Positions 1 to 5,322 are shown, counted from the stretch's first letter. The stretch is 5,322 nt of DNA from Syntrophomonas sp. UBA4922 (GCA_002398825.1 DHBS01000037.1:7640-12961); one strand, 5' to 3'. Notes: generated by a model from the letters alone, not told the origin. Made by a program: numbers and translations.

Positions 1-107
1 ATGCCGAGGGTTCACTGTTGGCTTCATATCTGCATCTGCAGCTGCGGGCCAATCCCAAAGCAGCCCGGCGTTTTGTGGAGGCCTGCGCTGAATATGGAAA
101 TAGATAG
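1..107 (+). CDS. cbiA: Cobyrinate a,c-diamide synthase CbiA, C-terminal end only (partial)
   Basis: An open frame enters from the left edge (first full codon at 3) and stops at TAG 105-107, giving 34 residues that include ASYLHLQL, RANPKAARRF and VEACAEYG. This resembles the extreme C-terminus of the CbiA/CobB glutamine amidotransferase domain, where an ASYxHxHF-type motif carries the histidine of the Cys-His pair and is followed by a (S/A)NP helix. CbiA uses ATP and glutamine to amidate the a and c side chains of cobyrinate in the cytoplasm. The first histidine is kept here, but the usual second His-Phe reads Gln-Leu. The neighbouring anaerobic B12 genes favour CbiA over its homologue CfbB of coenzyme F430 synthesis. 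Another frame is also open across this stretch, but its product (rich in Cys and Trp) looks like no protein. Identity rests on a short tail, so confidence is moderate. Confidence 0.72.
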   Translation, partial: AEGSLLASYLHLQLRANPKAARRFVEACAEYGNR

Positions 108-159
108 AAATTGGTGGAAATGGATTAAATCTGAGTCTGCTAAAGAGAAATGCTGATAC

Positions 160-170
160 AGGAGGAGGTG
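160..170 (+). promoter_or_regulatory. Strong ribosome binding site that sets the cbiD start at TTG 177
   Basis: AGGAGGAGGTG lies at 160-170, six bases before TTG 177. An ATG at 150 opens the same frame, but it lies upstream of this Shine-Dalgarno and has only a weak purine stretch (AAAGAGA) ahead of it. An in-frame ATG at 186 is 15 bases downstream of the site, too far for normal use. The spacing therefore favours TTG 177. Confidence 0.75.
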
Positions 171-176
171 GGCTCA

Positions 177-1274
177 TTGAAGGCCATGCGCTGGGGTTAT
201 TCCACCGGAACTTGTGCTGCCGCTGCCAGCAAAGCCGCTTTGATAAGACTATTGCAGGACAGAGTGGCGGCCTCAGTGAGAGTAGAGCTGCCGGACGGCC
301 ATCTGGCGGAAATACCGGTAACCAAATCATGGCGGACTGAATACGGCGCCATCGCCCGGGTCATAAAGGATGCCGGTGATGATCCTGACGTGACCAATGG
401 CATCAGCATTCTGGCGGAGGTGCGATTGCTGCCCGCTGCAGGCATCGTAATCAAAGGGGGCGCGGGAGTGGGGACGGTCACCAAACCGGGTTTATCGGTG
501 CCGGTGGGCGAACCAGCTATAAACCCGGTTCCGCGCAGCATGATCGAACGCGCTCTGCTTCCCCTGCTGCCGCCCGGACAGGGCCTCAAGGTGGTAATAT
601 CCGCGCCGGGCGGGCAGCGTCTGGCCAAAAAAACCTTGAATCCACGGCTGGGCATAGAAGGAGGCATATCCATACTAGGCACCTCGGGGCTGGTGCGCCC
701 CATGTCCGAACAGGCTTATCTCGATTCCCTGATCCCGCAGATTAATCAAGCTATGGCTCTGGGCTACCGTACCCTGGTTTTCACTCCCGGGGGTATGGGA
801 GCTCAGCAGATAAGCAAATTAGGGGCCCCGGCTGACGCAGTGGTGCAGACCAGCAACTTCGTGGGGCAGATGCTGGACGCCGCCCTTAAGCGCAAAGTCA
901 GAAGGATACTGCTGTTTGGCCACATCGGCAAATTAATCAAGGTTTCAGCCGGGGTGTTTCAAACCCACAGCAAGGTTGCCGATGCCCGCAGGGAGACCAT
1001 GGCTGCCCACTTAGCCCTCCTGGGAGCCAGGCGGGAGTTAATCGCAGAGGTGATGAAGGCCAATACCATAGATGCGGTCATACCATTGATCAAAGCAGAC
1101 CAAATGGAAATGGTCTATCAATACCTGGCTGCAGCCGCCAGCAGTCATTGCCAGCAGCGCTGCCAGGACAAGATTACGGTTGGAACCGCTATGTATGCCC
1201 TGGACGGGAGCATTTTAGGCTATGACCTCACTGCCATCAATTTGGGCAGGAGATTGGGATTGAAGTGTAAATAG
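177..1274 (+). CDS. cbiD: Cobalt-precorrin-5B (C1)-methyltransferase CbiD
   Basis: CbiD uses S-adenosylmethionine to methylate C1 of cobalt-precorrin-5B, giving cobalt-precorrin-6A in the anaerobic B12 pathway. From TTG 177 the protein has 365 residues, normal for the family. Hallmarks in order: GYSTGTCAAAA (7-17), KDAGDDPDVTNG (64-75), GGAGVGTVTKPGL (94-106), GEPAINPVPR (111-120), NPRLGIEGGISILGTSG (155-171), then GHIGKLIK and GVFQTHSKVADAR (248-271). CbiD is unrelated in fold to the other corrin methyltransferases and is diagnostic of the anaerobic route. The TTG start gives the compact N-terminus MKAMRWGYSTG, typical of CbiD. Starting at ATG 150 would add nine residues, some of them encoded by the Shine-Dalgarno itself. 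It lies 69 bases after cbiA and 106 bases before cbiE. Function is clear; only the start is open. Confidence 0.96.
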   Translation: MKAMRWGYSTGTCAAAASKAALIRLLQDRVAASVRVELPDGHLAEIPVTKSWRTEYGAIARVIKDAGDDPDVTNGISILAEVRLLPAAGIVIKGGAGVGTVTKPGLSVPVGEPAINPVPRSMIERALLPLLPPGQGLKVVISAPGGQRLAKKTLNPRLGIEGGISILGTSGLVRPMSEQAYLDSLIPQINQAMALGYRTLVFTPGGMGAQQISKLGAPADAVVQTSNFVGQMLDAALKRKVRRILLFGHIGKLIKVSAGVFQTHSKVADARRETMAAHLALLGARRELIAEVMKANTIDAVIPLIKADQMEMVYQYLAAAASSHCQQRCQDKITVGTAMYALDGSILGYDLTAINLGRRLGLKCK

Positions 1275-1310
1275 CTATAGTCCGCCATCCCATAAACAGG
1301 CGCCGGGTCA

Positions 1311-1344
1311 CGGGCAGTATATTTAAGCAACTTGCCCGGGTTTT
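1311..1344 (+). terminator. Possible weak hairpin with short T run in the cbiD-cbiE gap
   Basis: CGGGCA (1311-1316) can pair with TGCCCG (1333-1338) around a 16-base loop. The stem is followed by GG and then TTTT (1341-1344). An alternative pairing uses CCGGG 1303-1307 with CCCGG 1335-1339. The stem is short, the loop large and the T run interrupted, so this is at best a partial attenuator or an RNA processing structure. It may be chance. Confidence 0.22.
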
Positions 1345-1360
1345 AGATATTTTCTATAGA
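1332..1360 (+). promoter_or_regulatory. Possible internal sigma-A-type promoter before cbiE
   Basis: TTGCCC (1332-1337) and TATAGA (1355-1360) each match four of six positions of the -35 and -10 consensus, with the ideal 17-base spacer. The AT-rich stretch 1341-1360 stands out from the GC-rich coding around it. The implied start near 1367 would leave a leader of only about 14 bases that barely contains the ribosome binding site, which weakens the case. Confidence 0.22.
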
Positions 1361-1367
1361 TTGGGTT

Positions 1368-1374
1368 AGGAGGA
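1368..1374 (+). promoter_or_regulatory. Ribosome binding site of cbiE
   Basis: AGGAGGA at 1368-1374 lies six bases before ATG 1381. It is a near-perfect Shine-Dalgarno and fixes the cbiE start. Confidence 0.8.
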
Positions 1375-1380
1375 GCTGCA

Positions 1381-2016
1381 ATGGGTAATGTCGTCAAAAT
1401 AGTAGGGACGGGACCGGGTCACCCGGACCATACAACCCCGAGAGCCTTGCAGGCTATACGCGAAGCCCAGGTCCTGGTAGGAGGCAGGCGGCTGTTAAGG
1501 GATTTCGCCCGGCCCCATCAGAAGTGCTGTGTTATTGACAAAAACCTCACTGCAGTTCTGGAGTTTATACTAAACCAAGCTCTGGATAAGAACATCGCTG
1601 TATTGGTTTCCGGAGATCCCGGGTTTTTCAGCATTGCCCGCTACCTCAAAACCCGTTTGAACTGGGTTGAATTCGAGTACATACCGGGTATAAGCTCGGT
1701 GCAGTACATGTTCGCCAAACTGCAAGAGCCCTGGCAGGAGGTGCCTTTCTACAGCATGCACGGCCGCCAGGTTGAAAACCTGGGCAAATGGGCGGACTCC
1801 GCTCCCGTAGTGGCGCTGCTGACCGGCGGGAAGTGGTCGCCGCAGGCTATCGCCCAAAGCCTCCTGGGCCAGATGCGGGATCTGCGGGTGGCGATCGGGC
1901 TCAACCTCTCCTACCCTGATGAAAAGGTGTTTTACACCACCCTCACCGCTCTGGCTGAGGATGGCCTAGATTATAAGAATAGTGTGATGGTGATATTCAA
2001 TGCGAATGGATTTTAA
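1381..2016 (+). CDS. cbiE: Cobalt-precorrin-7 (C5)-methyltransferase CbiE
   Basis: CbiE transfers a methyl group from S-adenosylmethionine to C5 of cobalt-precorrin-7, the last ring methylation before CbiC. The 211-residue product has the tetrapyrrole methylase fold. Visible motifs are VGTGPG near the N-terminus (8-13), the VLVGGRRLL segment (31-39) typical of CbiE, SGDPGFFSIA (77-86), IPGISSVQYM (101-110), SMHGR (125-129) and LLTGGKWSP (146-154). The VGGRRLL and SMHGR segments separate CbiE from the CbiF, CbiH and CbiL paralogues downstream. The ATG start is supported by an AGGAGG site six bases upstream. The gene ends inside the first codons of cbiT with a 17-base overlap. CbiE and CbiT are fused as CobL in aerobic organisms; here they are separate, coupled genes. 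Confidence 0.95.
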   Translation: MGNVVKIVGTGPGHPDHTTPRALQAIREAQVLVGGRRLLRDFARPHQKCCVIDKNLTAVLEFILNQALDKNIAVLVSGDPGFFSIARYLKTRLNWVEFEYIPGISSVQYMFAKLQEPWQEVPFYSMHGRQVENLGKWADSAPVVALLTGGKWSPQAIAQSLLGQMRDLRVAIGLNLSYPDEKVFYTTLTALAEDGLDYKNSVMVIFNANGF

Positions 2017-2593
2017 CACCCCTGGAATTCCGGATGAAGCTTTTGCCCGGCGGCCCGGCATTCCTATGACCAAGCAGGAAGTAAGGGCAATATCTCTGGC
2101 CAAACTTCAGTTGTTCCCCGGTGCGGTGGTGTATGATATCGGGGCCGGCACCGGTTCCATGGCGATCGAGTGCCGGCGTCTGGTCGAACCGGGGAGGGTT
2201 TTTGCCATAGAGTCGAACCCCGAAGCGGTGGATTTGATTAAGCTGAACAGCTATCGCTTTACAGTGCAATTGGATTTGGTCCCGGGTTCAGCCCCCGAGG
2301 TGCTTGACATTTTGCCTGAAGCCGACCGGATCTTTATCGGGGGCAGCGGCGGGGATATCGAAGCCATGATAATAGGGTGCGACCGGAAATTGAAGCCGGG
2401 GGGTATTTTGGTTATGAATACCGTCACCCTGTACACCGCGCCGCTCGCCTGTCAGGCTTTGGAGCGGCTGGGATATGAGCTGCAAGCGGTACAGGTTAAT
2501 ATCGCTGTCAATGAAAAAAGGGGCCGGGCTCGCATCTGGCAAGCCCGCAATCCGGTCACTATCATCAGCGGGAGAAAGGGGGAGCAGTTTTGA
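2000..2593 (+). CDS. cbiT: Cobalt-precorrin-6B (C15)-methyltransferase, decarboxylating, CbiT
   Basis: CbiT methylates C15 and removes the acetate carboxyl at C12 of cobalt-precorrin-6B, giving cobalt-precorrin-7. The product of 197 residues is a Rossmann-type class I methyltransferase, unlike the other methylases here. It opens with GIPDEAF (9-15) and IPMTKQEVRA (21-30), typical of CbiT. The SAM-binding glycine loop is YDIGAGTGSMAIE (45-57), an acidic residue ends strand 2 at AIESNP (69-74), and IFIGGSGGDIEAM (111-123) and LKPGGILVMNTVT (131-143) follow. The start ATG 2000 lies inside cbiE and has only a weak GGTGA (1989-1993) upstream, so translation is probably coupled to cbiE. ATG 2006 in the same frame is an alternative two codons on. 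The stop overlaps the start of cbiL. Confidence 0.95.
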   Translation: MRMDFNTPGIPDEAFARRPGIPMTKQEVRAISLAKLQLFPGAVVYDIGAGTGSMAIECRRLVEPGRVFAIESNPEAVDLIKLNSYRFTVQLDLVPGSAPEVLDILPEADRIFIGGSGGDIEAMIIGCDRKLKPGGILVMNTVTLYTAPLACQALERLGYELQAVQVNIAVNEKRGRARIWQARNPVTIISGRKGEQF

Positions 2594-3312
2594 GTTGGGG
2601 GAAATTCTACGGTATCGGGGTGGGACCGGGAGATCCGGAACTATTGACCCTGAAGGCTAAGCGCATCCTGGAACAGACCGAGCTGCTGTTCGTTCCCAAA
2701 TCCCGGCTGGAAAAGCGCAGTGTGGCCCTATCCATTGTTGGCCAGGCCATTGATAAACAATGGCGGACAGTAGATCTTTTAATGCCGATGATAGACGATG
2801 AAAAACTTCTTAATCAGCACTGGCGGGAGGCCGCCCAGGCAATAATGCAGCACCTCTCCAAGGGGATTGACGGGGCATTCATCACCCTGGGCGATCCCAC
2901 CCTTTACAGCACTTTCACTTATCTCTTAAAGCAACTGAAGGAACTGGCCCCTGAAATAAAAGTGGAGATTGTACCCGGTATCAGTGCGGTTAACGCTATA
3001 TCAGCCACTCTGCAGCAGCCCCTGGCGGAAGGGGAGGAAAACCTGATCATCATCCCGGCTCTGCAGGATCAGGAAACCCTGGCCGGGCTGACCGAACAGT
3101 TTGACAATATCGTACTTATGAAGGCCGGGCGGCAGATAGACAAGATTTGTGCGGTTCTGGAGGATCGAGGTCAGGATAAACAAGCCTGCCTGGTCAGCCG
3201 CTGCGGTTTTGAGGATGTATCCGTCCACCATGATGTTTTCGCCTTAACAGGCCAGAAGCTGGATTACCTGTCTACAGTGATTATTAAGAAAAAGGGAGGT
3301 GACAGTCAGTGA
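2590..3312 (+). CDS. cbiL: Cobalt-factor II (precorrin-2) C20-methyltransferase CbiL
   Basis: CbiL methylates C20 of cobalt-sirohydrochlorin (cobalt-factor II), the first committed step of the anaerobic corrin branch, giving cobalt-factor III. The 240-residue protein has the tetrapyrrole methylase fold: YGIGVGPGDPELLTLKA (7-23), LFVPKSR (33-39), ITLGDPTLYSTF (98-109), EIVPGISAVNAIS (126-138), LAEGEENLIIIPA (145-157) and IVLMKAG (174-180). The VPKSR, GDPTLYSTF and LAEGEE segments are those expected of CbiL/CobI rather than CbiF or CbiH. The start is TTG 2590, which shares TTGA with the cbiT stop; GGGGGAG (2578-2584) sits five bases upstream. No ATG or GTG lies near the N-terminus ahead of the conserved GVGPGDP, so TTG is well supported. 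It ends in a GTGA overlap with cbiF. Confidence 0.95.
   Translation: MSWGKFYGIGVGPGDPELLTLKAKRILEQTELLFVPKSRLEKRSVALSIVGQAIDKQWRTVDLLMPMIDDEKLLNQHWREAAQAIMQHLSKGIDGAFITLGDPTLYSTFTYLLKQLKELAPEIKVEIVPGISAVNAISATLQQPLAEGEENLIIIPALQDQETLAGLTEQFDNIVLMKAGRQIDKICAVLEDRGQDKQACLVSRCGFEDVSVHHDVFALTGQKLDYLSTVIIKKKGGDSQ
3294..3302 (+). promoter_or_regulatory. Strong ribosome binding site of cbiF, inside the cbiL 3' end
   Basis: GGGAGGTGA at 3294-3302 is nearly full complementarity to the 16S rRNA tail and lies six bases before GTG 3309. It is encoded within the last codons of cbiL and decides the GTG start. It suggests that cbiF can be initiated efficiently as well as by coupling. Confidence 0.8.
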
Positions 3313-4046
3313 TTTGGTTTGTGGGAGCAGGGTCCGGCGACCCGGAACTGCTTACTTTGAAGGGTTACAGACTGCTCAAGCAAGCGGATCTGGTGGTTTA
3401 CGCCGGTTCACTGGTCAATGAAGCGCTATTGCAGTATGCGCGCCCCGAAGCTCGTCTGGTCAACAGCGCCCCTCTCAACCTGGAGGAGATCGTTGAGGTG
3501 ATGGTTAAGGCCTACCGCCGCGGAGAACAGGTGGTGCGCCTCCATACCGGCGATCCCAGTTTGTACGGGGCCATCGGCGAGCAAATGGAATTGTTGGATA
3601 AAGCCAACATCCCTTATAGTGTAGTTCCCGGGGTCAGTTCCTTCTTGGCGGCAGCCGCCAGCTTGGAGAAGGAATATACCATCCCCGACGGCACTCAAAC
3701 AGTGATTATAACCCGCATGGAAGGCCGTACTCCGGTGCCGGAGCGGGAACAGATGCGGCTTCTGGCCCAGCATCGATCTTCCATGGCCATATTCCTGTCG
3801 GTGGGTTTGATCGAGCAGGTGGTTAAGGAATTACTGGAGCATTATCCGCCTGACACCCCGGCAGCCGTGGTGGAGAAGGCCTCCTGGCCGGAAGAGCGTG
3901 TTCTTACCGGCCAACTGCAGGAAGTAGCCGGTCTGGTCGCCCAGGCGGGGATCAAGAAAACCGCCTTGATTCTGGTGGGGGAATTTCTGCGCCAGAGCGG
4001 AAAGTCCAAATTGTATGATCGGGATTTCAGCCATGAATACAGGTAA
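3309..4046 (+). CDS. cbiF: Cobalt-precorrin-4 C11-methyltransferase CbiF
   Basis: CbiF methylates C11 of cobalt-precorrin-4 to form cobalt-precorrin-5A, the substrate of CbiG. The 245-residue product shows the family signatures in order: FVGAGSGDPELLTLKG (4-19), VVYAGSLVNEALL (29-41), LHTGDPSLYGAIGEQ (78-92), YSVVPGVSSFLAAAA (103-117), YTIPDGTQTVIITR (123-136), and a C-terminus with the SKLYDRDFSH segment (233-242) usual for CbiF. The YAGSLVN and GDPSLYGAIGEQ motifs distinguish it from CbiL and CbiH. The start is GTG 3309 in a GTGA overlap with cbiL, backed by a strong Shine-Dalgarno. One oddity is Ser at position 9, where the glycine-rich loop usually has Pro (GAGPGDP). Its 3' end overlaps cbiG. 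Confidence 0.96.
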   Translation: MIWFVGAGSGDPELLTLKGYRLLKQADLVVYAGSLVNEALLQYARPEARLVNSAPLNLEEIVEVMVKAYRRGEQVVRLHTGDPSLYGAIGEQMELLDKANIPYSVVPGVSSFLAAAASLEKEYTIPDGTQTVIITRMEGRTPVPEREQMRLLAQHRSSMAIFLSVGLIEQVVKELLEHYPPDTPAAVVEKASWPEERVLTGQLQEVAGLVAQAGIKKTALILVGEFLRQSGKSKLYDRDFSHEYR

Positions 4047-5160
4047 TCAGCCAGATTCGTCTATAGCCATATTGTGCCTGACCAGGAACGGCGCCAGGCA
4101 GGGTCATAAACTGGCCGCCCGGATGCCCGGAAGCCATTTATTCTTGCCGGACCGGTTGCGCAAAGAGAGCGAAGCGGGTTCACAAGCGAAATTTTTTGAT
4201 GATTTTGCGGCCTGTTTCAGCAGGGTCTTTCGGAACTATGCCGGGATGATCTGTATTATGGCCAGCGGTATCGTGGTACGCAGTTTGGGCGGGCTGATGA
4301 CCTCGAAATACAAAGACCCCGCAGTTGTGGTGGTGGACGAAAAAGGGCGCTACGCCATCAGCCTTTTGTCGGGGCACCAGGGAGGCGCCAACAGTCTGGC
4401 TAAAATGGCCGCCGCATACCTGGGGGGGCAGGCGGTGATCACCACCGCTACCGATGTGAACGGCAAGCCGGCAGTGGATATGATGGCCCGGGATATCGAT
4501 GCGCTTATTAAGCCCCCGGGTAATATAAAGCTTATAAACCGCGCCCTGGCAGAGGGGGAAACGGTCTATCTATACAGCCCCTGGCCGCTAAACCCCGAAT
4601 GGGGCCAGGGTTTTGTTTCCCGCCCCTGGCGTAATGCCACCGGGGGCCTAAACGGCATCGAAACAGATAGGATACAGGCCCCGGCGGTAGTCTTGGATTG
4701 CCGTTACAGTCCGCGGAACTCAGATGAATTGATTTTTCTGCTGCCCCGTAATCTGCATCTGGGGATTGGATGCCGCAAGGGGGTGGACTATGAACAGCTC
4801 AAACTGGCAGTGCGAACCGTTTTAGACGTCTTTTGTATCGACAAAGGCTGCATCGTCAGCCTGGCCAGCATAGATATAAAAGCACGGGAAGCCGCCTTGT
4901 TGCGGCTGGCCCGGGAGCTTCAGCTCCCCTTGCGGTTGTTCGCCAGAGAGGAACTGGCTGTACTGGAAGGCTCTTTTGAGGGCTCAGAATGGGTAAAGCA
5001 AAATATAGGAGTTGATGGTGTATGCGAACCGGCGGCTCGACTGGCAGCCAAAACGGGAACAACAATTGTTCCCAAACAGAAAATCGGCCCGGTGACCATC
5101 AGTGTGGCCATGGAAAAATCCTGGTGGTGGGATTGGGACCAGGCGGATCAGACTTCCTGA
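4033..5160 (+). CDS. cbiG: Cobalt-precorrin-5A hydrolase CbiG
   Basis: CbiG opens the delta-lactone of cobalt-precorrin-5A and expels the two-carbon fragment as acetaldehyde, giving cobalt-precorrin-5B for CbiD. It is specific to the anaerobic pathway. From ATG 4033 there are 375 residues in three parts. The N-terminal domain has MASGIVVRSLGG (76-87), DPAVVVVDEKGRY (95-107), SLLSGHQGGAN (110-120) and VITTATDVNG (135-144). A variable middle linker is rich in Trp and Pro (about 165-235). The C-terminal domain has LHLGIGCRKG (241-250), SLASIDIKA (276-284) and GVDGVCEPAARLA (326-338). The start could be ATG 4015, six codons earlier; neither has a strong Shine-Dalgarno, and 4033 lies nearer the conserved core. 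The last 16 residues, MEKSWWWDWDQADQTS, are just the cbiH start region read in another frame. Confidence 0.95.
   Translation: MNTGNQPDSSIAILCLTRNGARQGHKLAARMPGSHLFLPDRLRKESEAGSQAKFFDDFAACFSRVFRNYAGMICIMASGIVVRSLGGLMTSKYKDPAVVVVDEKGRYAISLLSGHQGGANSLAKMAAAYLGGQAVITTATDVNGKPAVDMMARDIDALIKPPGNIKLINRALAEGETVYLYSPWPLNPEWGQGFVSRPWRNATGGLNGIETDRIQAPAVVLDCRYSPRNSDELIFLLPRNLHLGIGCRKGVDYEQLKLAVRTVLDVFCIDKGCIVSLASIDIKAREAALLRLARELQLPLRLFAREELAVLEGSFEGSEWVKQNIGVDGVCEPAARLAAKTGTTIVPKQKIGPVTISVAMEKSWWWDWDQADQTS
5007..5011 (+). promoter_or_regulatory. Candidate ribosome binding site for an upstream cbiH start at ATG 5022
   Basis: AGGAG at 5007-5011 precedes ATG 5022 by ten bases, inside cbiG. It is the only fair Shine-Dalgarno and ATG pair in the cbiH frame. 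The resulting protein would carry about 34 atypical residues before the conserved core, so the site could be coincidental. Confidence 0.35.
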
Positions 5161-5322
5161 CACCCAGGGCCCAAGCAGCCCTGGATGAAGCTCAGGTAAT
5201 CATCGGCTATAAGACTTACCTGGGTTTTATCAAAGATCTCCTCGGGGATAAACAGGTTATTGGTTCGGGAATGCGCAAGGAGATCGACCGGGCCCGCCAA
5301 GCTGTGCAATTGGCCCGGCAAG
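5022..5322 (+). CDS. cbiH: Cobalt-factor III (precorrin-3B) C17-methyltransferase CbiH, N-terminal part (partial, start uncertain)
   Basis: CbiH methylates C17 of cobalt-factor III and drives ring contraction, making cobalt-precorrin-4 with its lactone, the substrate of CbiF. The frame is open to the right edge. The core begins KILVVGLGPGGSDFLTPRA (codons from 5115) and continues with AQVIIGYKTYLGFI and GSGMRKEIDRARQAVQLA, all typical of CbiH/CobJ. Start choice is the problem. The frame opens after TGA 5013-5015. Its first ATG (5022, AGGAG ten bases upstream) adds 34 residues rich in Asn, Gly, Ser and Gln, unlike the family. GTG 5124 or 5127 would cut into the first beta strand. ATG 5110 is where the family would start, but it is one base out of frame, being in the cbiG frame. 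A one-base indel or -1 frameshift at the A run 5114-5118 would yield MEKILVVGLG. Function is confident; the 5' boundary is not. Confidence 0.85.
   Translation, partial: MRTGGSTGSQNGNNNCSQTENRPGDHQCGHGKILVVGLGPGGSDFLTPRAQAALDEAQVIIGYKTYLGFIKDLLGDKQVIGSGMRKEIDRARQAVQLARQ

Noticed and set aside
1..153. Alternative frame beginning with ATG at base 1 and running to TGA 151-153
   Set aside because: The product is rich in Cys, Trp and Ile with no family likeness, while the frame from base 3 gives a clear CbiA-like tail.
108..176. Cobalamin riboswitch or promoter upstream of cbiD
   Set aside because: The gap is only 69 bases, with no B12-box-like conserved core and no convincing -35/-10 pair; any riboswitch probably lies upstream of cbiA, outside the window.
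197..703. 168-codon open frame on the minus strand across cbiD
   Set aside because: It lies wholly antisense to a well-conserved cbiD, its product is low-complexity Ser/Pro/Ala/Thr, and no recognisable motif is seen; it is a by-product of GC-rich codon use.
2475..2660. Plus-strand 61-codon frame across the cbiT/cbiL junction
   Set aside because: It overlaps conserved parts of both CbiT and the CbiL glycine loop in a third frame; composition is not protein-like.
3426..3773. 115-codon minus-strand open frame across cbiF
   Set aside because: Antisense to conserved CbiF motifs, with no family resemblance.
1381..4046. Tandem duplication, because CbiE, CbiL and CbiF share GxGPGDP- and GDP-type motifs
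   Set aside because: These are ancient paralogues of the tetrapyrrole methylase superfamily with distinct signatures, not a recent repeat; no long nucleotide identity between them is seen.
5110..5112. ATG 5110 as the cbiH start
   Set aside because: The position suits the family, but this ATG is in the cbiG frame, one base off the cbiH frame, so it works only with an indel or frameshift; it is discussed as a finding instead.

Overview
The window is a slice of a plus-strand operon for the anaerobic (early cobalt insertion) branch of cobalamin (B12) corrin-ring synthesis. In order it holds the last 34 codons of a probable cbiA, then complete cbiD, cbiE, cbiT, cbiL, cbiF and cbiG, and the first part of cbiH, which runs off the right edge. 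CbiD and CbiG together mark the anaerobic route, because the aerobic pathway uses neither. No transposon, phage gene, CRISPR array, tRNA, rRNA or credible minus-strand gene was seen.

Layout: cbiA tail (1-107); a 69-base gap ending in a strong Shine-Dalgarno; cbiD (177-1274, probable TTG start); a 106-base gap, the longest non-coding stretch, holding a weak hairpin and a possible promoter; then cbiE to cbiH packed without gaps (1381-5322). Every junction from cbiE onward overlaps: cbiE/cbiT by 17 bases, cbiT/cbiL by 4 (TTGA), cbiL/cbiF by 4 (GTGA), cbiF/cbiG by 14 or 32, and cbiG/cbiH by more than 30. This points to one transcript with translational coupling.

How the genes work together (established pathway): CbiL methylates C20 of cobalt-sirohydrochlorin. 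CbiH methylates C17 and contracts the ring. CbiF methylates C11. CbiG opens the lactone and releases acetaldehyde. CbiD methylates C1. After reduction by CbiJ (not in the window), CbiT methylates C15 with decarboxylation and CbiE methylates C5. CbiC (not in the window) then makes cobyrinate, which CbiA amidates at side chains a and c. CbiJ, CbiC, the cobaltochelatase and any cobalamin riboswitch must lie elsewhere.

Organism: strong AGGAGG-type ribosome binding sites, TTG and GTG starts, moderately GC-rich codon use and this gene order fit an anaerobic Firmicute of the Clostridia/Syntrophomonas/Desulfotomaculum kind. This is inference from general style, not an identification.

The pathway is a known one. 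The most interesting spot is the cbiG/cbiH junction (about 5110-5124). The CbiH core has no well-placed start codon, and its reading frame is exactly one base off that of CbiG at an A5 run. This may mean a one-base error hiding a CbiG-CbiH fusion, a -1 ribosomal frameshift, or an unusual start far upstream at 5022.
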